Shown: in pieces, positions 44,211 to 54,341 of the stretch | Layout: each line of letters begins with the position of its first letter | How positions within the stretch are numbered: position 1 is the first letter of the stretch | Source: Nostoc sp. NMS9 | GTDB taxonomy: Bacteria; Cyanobacteriota; Cyanobacteriia; Cyanobacteriales; Nostocaceae | NCBI RefSeq assembly: GCF_017114995.1 | Contig: NZ_JABXKL010000017.1 | Coordinates: 1 to 64,000, forward strand | DNA: 64,000 bases | Direction of reading: 5' to 3' | Notes under the pieces: generated by a model | What the model was told of the DNA's origin: nothing | Seen by the model: only the letters and a program-made list of their open reading frames with translations | The model's database searches: none | Made by a program: the position numbers and the translations under genes

Positions 44211-47159
44211 CTAACTTATATATTTAAATATAACAAAGACGGCGGTTCCCTTCATTTCTTGAACATAACTTTTCAGTCGTTCATAACTGCGAAACCTTGC
44301 ACCTGATGGTCGCCCTAATTGACCGCCTGCATTATTCTCATCTTCAGCAATTAATTCAGCACCCTTTTGTACTAACTCATGATGCTGTTTATCTCTCGGT
44401 ATCGCTGGGGTAGATTCTTCACACGCCGCCACCCGAAGCACCGCTAATTGTGATTGAGTAACGCTATTTCCATCACGGTCAACATAAATCAAAGAATCAT
44501 TTCCCTCGGTGGTTTTCATATAACGTAATACCCCCTCCGGTTGCACAGGTTGCGGAGTATGGGTGCGGGTAGAATAAACCACATTTTGCATTTCTTCAAT
44601 CGTTTTTTTCAAGCCCGGATTACCATCAGTGGCTTTTTTCCAAATTTGAAATGCTTCTGATGTCAAATCAACTTCTGTATCTTCTTCGCCATCTAAAACT
44701 CCAGATTTCTCGTTCTAGAGGTCAAGAATTACTCGTGCATCATCATCTTCAAAAAAAGCTTCATCGGTTCCCACCACTTCAGCATTTTCTTGCAGTCGTT
44801 TGCGGAGTCGTCCCCGCAAATTAATAATCCGTTCTACTCCCTCGGCTGGTAAAAAAGAATAACAGAGAATTTTATCAGCATTTTGTCCAATACGGTCTAC
44901 CCTTCCGGCGCGTTGAATTAAGCGAATAATCGCCCAAGGTAAATCCCAATTGACGATAATTGCACAGTCTTGCAAATTATGACCTTCACTTAAAACATCG
45001 GTAGCTATTAAAACACGCAACTCATCTGATGATGAAATTTGCTCCCGTTTTCCATTACTCACAGGGCTAAATCTTCCCGTCATTACTGTCGGGTCTTTAG
45101 ATTGACCTGTCACTCCAGCGACATTAGTAATATGACTCGACTGTAAATTGTCTGTAAGATAACGGACTGTATCAGCAAATTGGGTGAAAATTAGTACTTT
45201 ATCTTTTGGGTGAGTTTTTGTTAGCAGTTTGATTAAAGCAGCAAGTTTTTCATCTTTTTGAGGATTCCACTCGCTACACTGTTGCAGTAGATTAATCAGT
45301 GCTTTGGCATCTTCTAATAAATCCCGTTTCAGTTTTTTAATATCAAAAAGTGTAGAACGCAACCACTTAAATCGCCGTTGATATCGAGTTGTATCTTCTT
45401 GATAAATTGATTCTGCCCTTTGACAAAAAACTTTTTCTGTTTTAGATGCTTTATCATCTTTATTAGAGAAAGGAGTTACTTCTTCCTCTCTCTCTGCTTG
45501 CAGCGAAGTAGTAGAATCATCTTCTTCTGTTTCTGTATCAAACAAAGTTGCTACCACAGAATCGGCATCTTCATCATTATTACTTGTATCTAATAACTCA
45601 GCTTCCTGAGTTCCAATCGGAATATCAAGCCCCTGCTCTAGGGCATATAAATAAATGAAGTTCCGTAATATATGGCGTTCAATTGATTGAATAAAGGCAA
45701 CACCACTACTTTCTAAACGTTTAAATAAATTAGTGCGAGAAAAACCCATTAACCTCCTATCGCCACGGAATAAGCTATTAATAAAGCGTTGCTCTGTGTC
45801 TGTAGGCGGCTGTTTATGTTTAGCAATAACGTAATTTCCTAGACCATAACGAGGTAAATTCAGTTGATTAATTACTTCTACTACTAACTCAGAGTAAAGG
45901 CGAGAATAAAAGTCAGTGTTAGAACCTTCTAGACGAAACTTAAGACTACGAGGTAGACGCTGGGGAAAATAAGAACATCTCCCATCAGCAAATTCTAAAT
46001 ATTTCCGCCCTGTTTCATCTGTGTGGGCATAATTATCTTTAATAAACGAGCGAGTGCGTCGTACCATGTAACGCTTTATCAATTCTCGCCAGTCATCAGG
46101 GTGTTCACTTTTCTCAAAGGCAGCTAAAGAACGCACAAAACACTGATGCTTTCTATTAAACTCTAATTCTCCTATAGAACTACCACCCAGTTCATTAATT
46201 AAAGCTTCTGGTCTTAATCCCAAATCTTCGTCTTCTGGTACAAATAGCCGAAGTTGAGCGGAAAGGTCAAGATAACTTTTATTGTAAGGAGTAGCAGATA
46301 ATAAAATACATTTACTTTCGTTAGCAGCAATATATTCTGTAATTGCTCGATAACGTTTGCCTTCACGGTTACGTAAATTATGACTTTCATCAATTAACAC
46401 AACTCTATAGCGGCGGAGTTTTGGTAATTTATTTTGTACTTGACTAATTGGCATAACTTCGGCAAGTAACCGATAGTTATTTACATATTCTTGCCACATT
46501 GGTACTAAGTTTTTCGGGCAAATAATTAGTGTTTCTAAAAAACAATCTTCTTGTAAAATCTTAGCTAGGGCGGTTCCAACTAAAGTTTTACCCAAACCAA
46601 CCACATCGCCTACTAATACGCCACCACGCCTAGTTACATGACGTGCTGCTAGCTGGACGGCGGCTTTTTGGAAATCAAATAAGTTGTTAAATTCGCGGGG
46701 GATGCGGAATTCAGAAAGTCCGGCGATCGCTTCATGGGATAAGTGGTAAGCTATCTTCAGGTAGATGTAGTAAGGTGAGACTAACTCATCTCTAGCCCAA
46801 CTCTGATCGATAATTTCTGCTAACTCTTGCGAAATATCTACACAACCGTAATCTTGCCAGCGATCGCTAAACCATTTTTGCAGTTTATTACAAGCATCAT
46901 GGTCTAAAATATCAACATTCAACTCCCCTTGTTTTGCCAGTCCGGGAAGGGTTAAATTACTACTACCCAAGAATCCTACTGTAGGAGTGTTAGCGTCATG
47001 GCGATGCACAAGATATAACTTGGCGTGGAGAGAATGACGGAGAAACAGTTTAATAATTAGTTTCTGAGTTTTTAGCTGATGACTTAACCGCCGCAACCCC
47101 GCTTCATCCTGATTAGTCGGTGCACCGATAGTCAACTGCTGGCGAAATTCTGCCGCCAT
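44211..47159 (-). pseudogene. PLD-nuclease/SNF2 helicase of a defence module, split and truncated
   Basis: The N-terminal part has a phospholipase-D-type HAKLYL (His 45, Lys 47) and GSSN, followed by an SNF2 helicase: GDVVGLGKT (184-192), LIDESHN, LLSATPYNKS, and the C-terminal VLIFTQF and IQRAGRVDRIGQ. A TAG at 44715-44717 ends the first frame after DDDARVILDL. The same frame continues NEKSGVLDGEEDTEVDL and on to 44211. A Tyr codon (TAT/TAC) is expected there. The true N-terminal PLD half and the C-terminal end are also missing. Such helicases are often encoded beside Eco57I-type methylases, as here. Confidence 0.85.
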
Positions 47160-47250
47160 GCGTTTTTTAAACGTTTTTAGTGGGAACTTCAGTCCCCAAA
47201 GCCAGCACTAAAGTCCTTACTACGAACATTTTTATTTAGCTTGATTAACT

Positions 47251-47294
47251 AAAAAATAGAGCAGTTGCACTGTAATACAACTGCTCTAAAAAAT
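47251..47294 (-). terminator. Bidirectional terminator after ndhH
   Basis: AGAGCAGTTG (47258-47267) and CAACTGCTCT (47278-47287) form a 10-bp perfect stem, with A-runs before and after that give T-tracts on either strand. It lies 18 bases past the ndhH stop. Confidence 0.8.
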
Positions 47295-47311
47295 ATCTAG
47301 ATAGATATTTT

Positions 47312-48496
47312 CTACCTATCCACAGACCCCATGATTACGTCAACACTACCGAGAATCACCACAATATCTGCAACCTTCATTCCGCGCAGTAAATGTGGAA
47401 CAATTTGGAGGTTGTTGAAATCTGCTGCGCGAATCTTCCAACGTGCAGGGAAAACATTATCATCGCCAACCAAATAAATTCCCAATTCACCTTTGCCACT
47501 TTCTACACGAGCGTAGATTTCACCCTTGGGAATCTTAAAAGTGGGGGAAACTTTTTTACCAATGAATTGGTAATCAAATGCATCCCACTCGGATTTTTTA
47601 CCTGCGGCTAAACGTTTTGCTTCCAGATTTTCGTAAGGGCCGCCAGGAAGTCCTTTAATTGCTTGGCGAATAATCTTCACAGATTCGCGCATTTCCCGCA
47701 TCCGCACCACATAACGGGCAAAGCAATCACCGGCGGTTTCCCACTGCACATCCCAGTCGAAATCGTCGTAGCATTCATAATGGTCAACTTTCCGCAAATC
47801 CCATTGCACGCCAGATGCGCGTAACATTGGGCCAGAAAGTCCCCAGTTAATTGCTTCTTCACGGGTGATAGTCCCAAGACCCTCAACACGTCGCCGGAAG
47901 ATCGGGTTATCTGTTACTAAGCGTTCGTACTCATCAACTTTGGGTAATAGGTAGTCGCAAAATTCCAGACACTTATCTACCCAACCGTAAGGTAAATCGG
48001 CTGCTACCCCACCAACGCGGAAGTAGTTGTTATTTACCATCCGATAACCTGTAGCAGCTTCCCACAAATCATAAATCATCTCCCGTTCCCGGAACTGGTA
48101 GAAGAACGGAGTTTGAGCGCCTACGTCAGCGAGGAAGGGGCCAAACCACAGCAAGTGGTTAGCAATGCGGTTCAACTCCAGCATGATGACGCGGATGTAG
48201 CTAGCACGTTTGGGGACAGCGACACCTGCAAGCTTTTCTGGGGCGTTAACAGTGACGGCTTCGTTGAACATTCCCGCAGCGTAGTCCCACCGACTAACGT
48301 AGGGGACGTACATTACATTAGTGCGGTTCTCAGCAATTTTTTCCATTCCCCGGTGCAAATAGCCGATGACCGGTTCACAGTCAACAACATCCTCGCCATC
48401 CAGAGTCATGATTAGCCGCAGAACCCCGTGCATTGAGGGGTGGTGTGGCCCCATGTTTAGCACCATAGGTTCAGTGCGGGTTTCTAGTCTGGTCAT
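47312..48496 (-). CDS. ndhH: NAD(P)H-quinone oxidoreductase subunit H
   Basis: Subunit of the cyanobacterial NDH-1 complex in the thylakoid membrane, homologous to the 49-kDa subunit near the quinone site. The motifs [30 protein letters not shown] and [13 protein letters not shown] at the start and [14 protein letters not shown] at the end are diagnostic. The frame opens at 48550, but I use ATG 48496 because the protein begins [10 protein letters not shown] in this group, giving 394 residues. It is a single gene here with its own terminator; other ndh genes are not in the window. Confidence 0.97.
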   Translation of the reverse strand: MTRLETRTEPMVLNMGPHHPSMHGVLRLIMTLDGEDVVDCEPVIGYLHRGMEKIAENRTNVMYVPYVSRWDYAAGMFNEAVTVNAPEKLAGVAVPKRASYIRVIMLELNRIANHLLWFGPFLADVGAQTPFFYQFREREMIYDLWEAATGYRMVNNNYFRVGGVAADLPYGWVDKCLEFCDYLLPKVDEYERLVTDNPIFRRRVEGLGTITREEAINWGLSGPMLRASGVQWDLRKVDHYECYDDFDWDVQWETAGDCFARYVVRMREMRESVKIIRQAIKGLPGGPYENLEAKRLAAGKKSEWDAFDYQFIGKKVSPTFKIPKGEIYARVESGKGELGIYLVGDDNVFPARWKIRAADFNNLQIVPHLLRGMKVADIVVILGSVDVIMGSVDR

Positions 48497-48831
48497 AGAT
48501 TTCGTGTTCTCCGTTCGTGAAAATATTGAATTCAACCGCGCAGATGCCAACTAGACCCAATTTATCTTGTTTGTCAAGCCAAAGTAAGGGTTGTGAGAGG
48601 AGAGATTTGATTTGATGTTTAATTTTGTTGCACTTCTTCAACTATTATATGGAAGCTCGATATGCACTTAATTAAGGCATCGAATTTTTTTATCTCATGG
48701 TGCTGGGATAAGGGGACGGGGTGAAAGAAGATGCTTTTTCTCAATAATGACTATTGACTTCTGAGTTTCTACGTAAGCTATAGAGATATTGTGTCAGCTA
48801 TATTACAGTTTTATGAGGCTGATACATATTT

Positions 48832-50748
48832 ATGGCTTTCAATCAAGAGCGTTTTGATAGGCTAATTCAGAAGTTAGAAGTTTTCGCTAACAAACAACCG
48901 CATCTTTATAAATTGCACGTTGCTTTTTTGGCTACTTTGGGCTACGCATATATATTTTTGGTTCTAGCTGTAACGTTGACTCTACTGGTAAGTATTATCT
49001 TTGGGATACTTAATGCTCAGTCAATTTCTAACTTATCTTTGACAGGTCTTCTGTTTTTCCTGACGTTAGCATTCGTATTAGTGCGATCGCTTTGGGTTTC
49101 TTTTCCCCCACCTACAGGTTTACCACTGCAACCCAAGGATGTACCCAATCTCTATTGTTTAATTAACGAAATATCATCGAAGCTAAAAGCTCCACGGTTT
49201 CACCACATCCTGCTGACCAACGATTTTAATGCAGGGGTTGTCCAAATACCACGCTTAGGTTTGCTGGGATGGCAGCAAAATTACTTAATTGTAGGTCTAC
49301 CACTGATGCTAGCACTGCCGCCCGAACAATTTCGTGCCGTCTTAGCCCATGAACTGGGACATTTATCAGGAAATCACAGCCGCTTTAGTGGTTGGATTTA
49401 TCGCCAACGCGAAACTTGGTATCGCATTCTTAAGGGACTCCAACAAAGTGGACACGATCTATCATTGTTAATTTTTCAACTGTTTTTGATATGGTACATT
49501 CCATTTTTTAATGCCTATTCTTTTGTATTGGCACGAATGGATGAATATGAAGCAGATAGATGTGCTGTTGATTTAACGGGAGAACAAAATACTGCTAAAG
49601 CTTTGATAAGTTTGGAGGTCAAATCTAGATTTTTAGAAAGATATTTTTGGTCTAGTATTTATAAACAAATACAGACAGAGATTGAACCACCAAAAATGAC
49701 TTATATGGATATGAGGCAGGCTTTAAGCCAGAGACTTCATCAGGAAATCACAAGTACTTATTTAAGTGAAGCTTTAACGGAAAAAACCAACAATGCTGAT
49801 ACTCACCCTTGCCTGACAGATAGATTAAAAGCCTTGGGATATATCGCCGATACTCAGCAGGAATTAGCTATCTTTGCACCAATTGAAATTAGTGCTGCCC
49901 AAGAATTTTTAGGAGATAAATTGGAAAGTTTTATTGATTATTTTAGTCAAAATTGGCGAGAAAAGATAGCAACACCTTGGCGACAAAAATATGCTGAGTT
50001 TCAAAAATCGATAGCTACATTAAAAAATTTAAATCACAAATCGCAAAAACAACAGCTAACTTTAGAAGAAGCTAGTCAGCGAGCATTTTTGGCATTGGAA
50101 CTTGAGGGCGAAGAAGCTGTTATACCTCTATTACAAGAAATTATTCATCGTGATGCTTACCATGCATCAGCTAATTATTTACTAGGTCAAATTTTATTAA
50201 AAAAACAAGATGCGACTGGAATAGAATACATTGAGAAGGCAATAGAGCAAGACTCAAGTATAGTTATAGGAGGTTGTCAGATAATTTGCTATTTTCTGAA
50301 AAACCAAGGTAAAAACCAGGAGGCGAAGTCTTATCAAGAACGTGCAGAAAATTATCATAAATTAATTTTAAAAGGACAGAAAGAGCGCTCTAGTTTGAAA
50401 ATAAATGATAAATTTGACCCTCATAATATCTCTGAGATAGAGGTAAATAAGCTTCGTCAGCAGTTATCTCATCACCCGCAGATAATAACTGCTTATTTAG
50501 TTAAAAAGAATCTGCAATATTTTCCTGAAAAACCACTTTATGTTCTAGCTGTGAAGCGTGGATTTAGTTTTTGGGAAGGTAGTCGTATTTATGAAACCGA
50601 TAACTCTAAAATTGTTCAGAGCTTATTAAAGGAAAATGAATTGCCCGATAATGTATTCATTTTTATTTTAAATAGTAATTTAAGTATGGAGAAAAAATTA
50701 AAACGGATATCAAATTCAATGATTTACCAAAAAAAAGGTAAAAAATAG
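48832..50748 (+). CDS. M48-family membrane metalloprotease with TPR-like tail
   Basis: A 638-residue protein. Two N-terminal membrane helices (about 33-60 and 70-90) are followed by the Zn site HELGH at 173-177, and the third ligand is probably Glu 240 in MDEYEADR. A further hydrophobic segment lies at about 211-234. The C-terminal half has TPR-like helices (about 400-520) and a final alpha/beta stretch. The architecture resembles HtpX/Ste24-like proteases, which cleave membrane proteins. ATG at 48832 is followed by MAFNQERFDR. Confidence 0.87.
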   Translation: MAFNQERFDRLIQKLEVFANKQPHLYKLHVAFLATLGYAYIFLVLAVTLTLLVSIIFGILNAQSISNLSLTGLLFFLTLAFVLVRSLWVSFPPPTGLPLQPKDVPNLYCLINEISSKLKAPRFHHILLTNDFNAGVVQIPRLGLLGWQQNYLIVGLPLMLALPPEQFRAVLAHELGHLSGNHSRFSGWIYRQRETWYRILKGLQQSGHDLSLLIFQLFLIWYIPFFNAYSFVLARMDEYEADRCAVDLTGEQNTAKALISLEVKSRFLERYFWSSIYKQIQTEIEPPKMTYMDMRQALSQRLHQEITSTYLSEALTEKTNNADTHPCLTDRLKALGYIADTQQELAIFAPIEISAAQEFLGDKLESFIDYFSQNWREKIATPWRQKYAEFQKSIATLKNLNHKSQKQQLTLEEASQRAFLALELEGEEAVIPLLQEIIHRDAYHASANYLLGQILLKKQDATGIEYIEKAIEQDSSIVIGGCQIICYFLKNQGKNQEAKSYQERAENYHKLILKGQKERSSLKINDKFDPHNISEIEVNKLRQQLSHHPQIITAYLVKKNLQYFPEKPLYVLAVKRGFSFWEGSRIYETDNSKIVQSLLKENELPDNVFIFILNSNLSMEKKLKRISNSMIYQKKGKK

Positions 50749-50766
50749 CACTACAGATGCTTAAAG

Positions 50767-50801
50767 CTCAACATTCAAAGCTGACGTTGAGTGTTGAGTT
50801 T
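50767..50801 (+). terminator. Possible weak terminator after the M48 gene
   Basis: CTCAACA (50767-50773) and TGTTGAG (50792-50798) can pair across 18 bases; GAGTTT follows. The T-tract is short, so the call is tentative. Confidence 0.35.
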
Positions 50802-50920
50802 ATGATATTTTCTTTTGTGTCTTAGTGGTTTAAAAACTATTTTTTAGCTAGGAACACACAAAGACACAAACAAAAGAATACATAATTAAAGTTCATCTGT
50901 GGTTTTTTGCCCTAAGTCTC

Positions 50921-51805
50921 ATGAATCGTCAGCTAGCTATTGAAGAACCGATATTTTCCCATCTACCAGTGTTACCGCAAGAAGTGATTGCAGGTCTAGC
51001 GGTATCTCCGGGAGGTCATTATCTTGATGTGACGGTAGGCGGTGGTGGTCACAGTCGCCTAATCTTAGAAGCTGCTGCGGATGTGCGGGTAACGGCGATT
51101 GACCAAGATGAGGATGCTTTAGCAGCAGCGAGGAAAGAATTAGCTGAGTTTGGCGATCGCATACAATTTATTCATCGCAATTTTGCTGAGTACGAATTTC
51201 CCCTCAACACTTTCGATGGTATTTTAGCCGATTTGGGGGTAAGTTCTTACCATTTAGACCAAGCAGAAAGGGGTTTTAGCTTTCGCCAAGCCGCAAATTT
51301 AGATATGCGAATGGATAGAGGGCGATCGCTAACTGCTGCGGATGTAATTAATAATTGGGATGAAGCAGAATTAGCAGATATTTTCTTTAAGTACGGTGAA
51401 GAGAGATTATCGCGGCGCATTGCTAGACGCATTGTCGAACGGCGACCGTTGCACACGACTACAGAATTAGCTGATGCGATCGCTTCTTCAGTTCCCCCGA
51501 AATATCGTTATGGGAGAATTCACCCCGCTACCCGTGTTTTTCAAGCTCTGCGAATTGTCGTCAACGATGAGTTAAAATCCCTAGAAACCTTTTTGGAGCA
51601 AGCACCAAATGCCCTTGTCCCTGGTGGTAGAATTGCGATTATCAGTTTCCACAGTTTGGAAGATCGCCCGGTGAAGCATGGTTTAAGAAATTCACCTTTA
51701 TTAAAGGTATTGACAAAAAAGCCGATTATTGCCCAAGAAGAGGAAATTGGGAAAAATCCGCGATCGCGATCGGCCAAACTGAGGATAGCAGAAAAGCTAC
51801 TGTAA
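50921..51805 (+). CDS. rsmH: 16S rRNA m4C1402 methyltransferase
   Basis: RsmH (MraW) methylates N4 of C1402 in 16S rRNA using SAM. The motifs are complete: [29 protein letters not shown] (SAM loop), [45 protein letters not shown] and [18 protein letters not shown]. The 294 residues are full length. The last 50 bases of the gene are repeated about 485 bases downstream (see findings). In cyanobacteria it is not usually in a dcw operon. Confidence 0.95.
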   Translation: MNRQLAIEEPIFSHLPVLPQEVIAGLAVSPGGHYLDVTVGGGGHSRLILEAAADVRVTAIDQDEDALAAARKELAEFGDRIQFIHRNFAEYEFPLNTFDGILADLGVSSYHLDQAERGFSFRQAANLDMRMDRGRSLTAADVINNWDEAELADIFFKYGEERLSRRIARRIVERRPLHTTTELADAIASSVPPKYRYGRIHPATRVFQALRIVVNDELKSLETFLEQAPNALVPGGRIAIISFHSLEDRPVKHGLRNSPLLKVLTKKPIIAQEEEIGKNPRSRSAKLRIAEKLL

Positions 51806-51825
51806 GCTTTAAACTGCTTCATCTC
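51757..51825. repeat. Direct repeat A: rsmH 3' end
   Basis: The segment starting TCCGCGATCGCGATCGG inside rsmH continues through its stop codon to CATCTC, and is repeated at 52242-52320 in the same orientation. The first 33 bases are identical. The two copies flank the DUF6888-DUF6887 pair. Confidence 0.85.
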
Positions 51826-52033
51826 GTGGCTCAGAACTGCTGCGAATACGCTCAATGAAATGAGGATAATCTTCTAAATCCTGTTCTGACTCCAACGGTG
51901 GCATTTCAATCCAATTACCTTCGAGATGCAGCTTATCTACATAAGCGTAGAAGGCTTCCCGATCTTCTCGATGAGCAAGAACGTAATCATGTAACTCTTT
52001 CTGACTCATTGCATGAAAATTAGGCTTGCTCAT
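51809..52033 (-). CDS. DUF6887 family small protein
   Basis: About 74 residues, beginning MSKPNFHAMSQKELHDYVLA and containing HREDREAFYAYVDKLHLEGN. This pattern is that of small cyanobacterial proteins labelled DUF6887 (from memory). Its ATG overlaps the stop of the upstream small gene by four bases (ATGA), so the two are translationally coupled. A five-codon-longer start at 52048 would be out of that arrangement. Function unknown; paired small genes like this sometimes behave as toxin-antitoxin pairs, which is only inference. Confidence 0.75.
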   Translation of the reverse strand: MSKPNFHAMSQKELHDYVLAHREDREAFYAYVDKLHLEGNWIEMPPLESEQDLEDYPHFIERIRSSSEPRDEAV

Positions 52034-52209
52034 CCTATGTATCTCCATTTACCGTTAGGGTATATCTCTATAATATTTTCCTCACCTGCCAAGAAGAATA
52101 GATTTTTTGTCCGTTCATCCATACGAACGATATTAATAGGCAAGTAAAGCTTAGTAAACCAACAGCACAATATATAGCACTGTGTTTTCTGTTCTGGTGT
52201 AGGAATAAT
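52030..52209 (-). CDS. DUF6888 family small protein, ATT start
   Basis: A 59-residue frame: PTPEQKTQCYILCCWFTKLY, then LPINIVRMDERTKNLFFLAG, then IIEIYPNGKWRYIG. It looks like DUF6888, which commonly lies upstream of DUF6887. There is no ATG, GTG or TTG at its head. AAGGAG stands five bases before ATT ATT CCT, so translation may start at ATT (known for infC), or a mutation of ATG to ATT may have weakened it. The stop TGA overlaps the next gene's ATG. Confidence 0.6.
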   Translation of the reverse strand: MIPTPEQKTQCYILCCWFTKLYLPINIVRMDERTKNLFFLAGEENIIEIYPNGKWRYIG

Positions 52210-52241
52210 CTCAACTCCTTAACAAAAGAAATTTTTAATCA

Positions 52242-52320
52242 TCCGCGATCGCGATCGGCCAAACTGAGGATAGCCCAAAAGTTGCTGTAACTACAATGCA
52301 GCGTTAAACTGCTCCATCTC
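52242..52320. repeat. Direct repeat B: second copy of the rsmH tail
   Basis: Copy of 51757-51825 with small differences; it would still encode [14 protein letters not shown] and a stop. It is not attached to an rsmH body. It ends just before the leader of the ExbB-like gene. Confidence 0.85.
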
Positions 52321-52365
52321 AACGATCTGTTAATCTAGCGTTGTTGAGGAGTTAAAAAATAATAA

Positions 52366-53019
52366 ATGGAAATTAGTAATCTGTTTACAGCAGGTGGCGT
52401 GGTCATGTGGCCTCTGCTGGTATTCTCTTTGTTAGGGGTGGCGCTGATTATCGAACGTATCATCTTTTGGGTAAAGATAAATAATCGGCAAAACAAGGTG
52501 GTGCGAGAGGTGCTACACCTTTATCGCCTTGATAATGTAGTTAGTGCTTTAGATAAATTGCAGAAAAATACTGACTTACCTATGGCTCGAATTTTTTTAG
52601 CAGCTTTAGAATTGGAGGAGCCAACACCAGAGGAATTTCGTTTGGCATTAGAAAGTGAAGCACAAGCCGAAATTCCCTTACTCAAGCGCTCCCAAAATAT
52701 TTTTGAGACAATTATTGGTCTTGCGCCTCTATTAGGACTTTTAGGAACTGTATTAGGATTAATTAACTCCTTTGCTTCTCTGAATATCGGAGATGTGGGA
52801 GGTAGTAAAACAACAGGTGTAACATCTGGAATTAGTGAAGCTTTAGTATCCACAGCATCAGGGTTGGTAGTAGCAATCTTTACACTTCTATTTGCTAATA
52901 CCTTTCGGGGACTCTACCAACGCCAGATTGCCTGGATTCAAGAATATGGTGGACAGTTAGAATTACTCTACCGCCGTCGCTACGAAAGAGCAGATAAATC
53001 ATATCTGCCGAATAAATGA
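52366..53019 (+). CDS. MotA/TolQ/ExbB proton channel family protein
   Basis: A 217-residue inner-membrane protein with three helices (about 8-32, 118-142 and 155-180) and the ExbB signature IIGLAPLLGLLGTVLGLINSF and VSTASGLVVAIFTLLFAN. ExbB-type subunits conduct protons with ExbD/TolR to energise TonB or similar. No exbD-like partner follows within the window, so the partner is encoded elsewhere or this acts alone. ATG at 52366 follows GAGGAGTTAAAAAATAATAA. Confidence 0.9.
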   Translation: MEISNLFTAGGVVMWPLLVFSLLGVALIIERIIFWVKINNRQNKVVREVLHLYRLDNVVSALDKLQKNTDLPMARIFLAALELEEPTPEEFRLALESEAQAEIPLLKRSQNIFETIIGLAPLLGLLGTVLGLINSFASLNIGDVGGSKTTGVTSGISEALVSTASGLVVAIFTLLFANTFRGLYQRQIAWIQEYGGQLELLYRRRYERADKSYLPNK

Positions 53020-53165
53020 AGCGGAACTAGGTAATTGTCAATTAGTAATCGGTAATTGGGATTAGTTCATTATTTGTTACCGATTTTGCTCTAAAACTTT
53101 TGACTCTAATAGTATTCTAAAATGACGAATAGCTTTGTTTGCTACAGTTATTGAGGAAATATTCC

Positions 53166-53372
53166 ATGACTATTTGGGTAAATGAGCAAATTGATCCGTC
53201 TGGGATGATTCATGCCTGTATTGCCACTTGTAATGAATCTCAAGCTAAAGATTGTCATGATTCTTTTGAGAATAATTTGACCGAGAGGCAAAAGGCGGCA
53301 GGTTGGGTAGCGCGATTGCGGACAGTCGATTCTTGGGATGAAGTGCCGGTGAATTCTTTAAAACTCAATTAA
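53166..53372 (+). CDS. Small conserved protein of unknown function (68 aa)
   Basis: The product starts MTIWVNEQIDPSGMIHACIA and ends DSWDEVPVNSLKLN. GAGGAAATATTCC precedes the ATG at 53166; an upstream TTG at 53139 would add nine residues of poor quality. Two Cys in the first third (HACIATC) stand out. I recognise no domain, but the composition is that of a real soluble protein. It follows the ExbB-like gene after 146 bases. Confidence 0.6.
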   Translation: MTIWVNEQIDPSGMIHACIATCNESQAKDCHDSFENNLTERQKAAGWVARLRTVDSWDEVPVNSLKLN

Positions 53373-53755
53373 TTGGGTGCTATAGAAATTAGGCTGCATA
53401 GCTGAAGTATCTCTTGGCAGACATAATTACTTTTGTTATTTTCTGCTTACTCCAACCTGCTTTGCTTTATTTGGGATTTTGATCGAACATATTTTATCTG
53501 CGTAGGCGTAGCCCGCCATAGGCATCGCTTGTCTACCACAAGCTGAACCTATGCCAATGCTTAGAGCGATCGCAGCAAATTCCATGAGAACAGGTTAATA
53601 AAGGATAAAATTCGGATTAAATTTCTCAAATTATTATTAACTGCTTCCCAAAAAAGTAACATATTATAGAAAAATGATGATTTTTCTTAACTTTTAAGAG
53701 GTATCATCTATACCGTAGATTAAATTAAAAAATTTGTATAAGCCGAATCAATTTA
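53373..53755. other. Gap with one interspersed repeat
   Basis: AT-rich. The part around 53500-53560 (GCGTAGGCGTAGCCCGCC and GGCATCGCTTGTC) is a Nostoc-type dispersed repeat, with a HIP1 octamer nearby. No gene is seen. Confidence 0.4.
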
Positions 53756-54313
53756 GTGAACTATCCCAAAGTTTACACTTCGGAGCAAGCCTGCCCCATT
53801 AATTTAGTTGGCGAAACAGGACAAGCGGTTCAAATTTCAATTCATGCTCCCAGTCAATATATCTGTGCCAACTGCGAACGGATATTACCAGATTGGAAAC
53901 GGCAGCCATTTTTACGAGTAGTGATTGTATTACAGCAATCGCGTTATCAATTAGTCGAAAAGACAGCAGAAGTAGAGTCAGAGAAAGAACGCTTACGAGA
54001 AAAATTTATGAGATTTGGCTGTGATTTAGCATTTAATTTGCGCGATCGCGGCTATTTAACCGACCTAATTGACCCTCGTACAGGCTATCCCTTACTGTCC
54101 CATCCCGGAGCAATCCCCCACGACGACACAGCAGTTGTCAAAGCTTTGCTCAACTATCCAGTGATTAAAAATCAATGCTGTGTGTTAGTTCATCCCGATT
54201 GGGGTGCAGCAGTTTATCCTAGTATTTTGATATCAGAAGCTCCCCCAATTGTGATCGAATGGGTTACAAAAGGCATAGCATCCATGCATGGATGGAAAGA
54301 AATTAATTATTAG
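53756..54313 (+). CDS. MMADHC-like protein (methylmalonic aciduria and homocystinuria type D homolog)
   Basis: A 185-residue cyanobacterial protein with similarity, recalled from the family, to the human cobalamin-trafficking protein MMADHC. Seen are VYTSEQACPINLVGETGQAV, ICANCERILPDWKRQPFLRV and PLLSHPGAIPHDDTAVVKAL. Cysteines in CANCE and NQCCVLVHP could bind metal or react with a ligand. The role in cyanobacteria is not established. The start is GTG at 53756 (GTGAACTATCCC). Confidence 0.7.
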   Translation: MNYPKVYTSEQACPINLVGETGQAVQISIHAPSQYICANCERILPDWKRQPFLRVVIVLQQSRYQLVEKTAEVESEKERLREKFMRFGCDLAFNLRDRGYLTDLIDPRTGYPLLSHPGAIPHDDTAVVKALLNYPVIKNQCCVLVHPDWGAAVYPSILISEAPPIVIEWVTKGIASMHGWKEINY

Positions 54314-54341
54314 TCATTGGTCATTGGTCATTGGTCAGTGG
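54314..54341. repeat. Heptamer tandem repeat TCATTGG
   Basis: Three TCATTGG units and one TCAGTGG follow directly after the stop codon of the preceding gene. Typical short tandem repeat of Nostocales. Confidence 0.75.

Noticed and set aside
40323..47159. Active DISARM or BREX system
   Set aside because: Only broken helicase and methylase genes are present, and none of the defining partner genes is seen.
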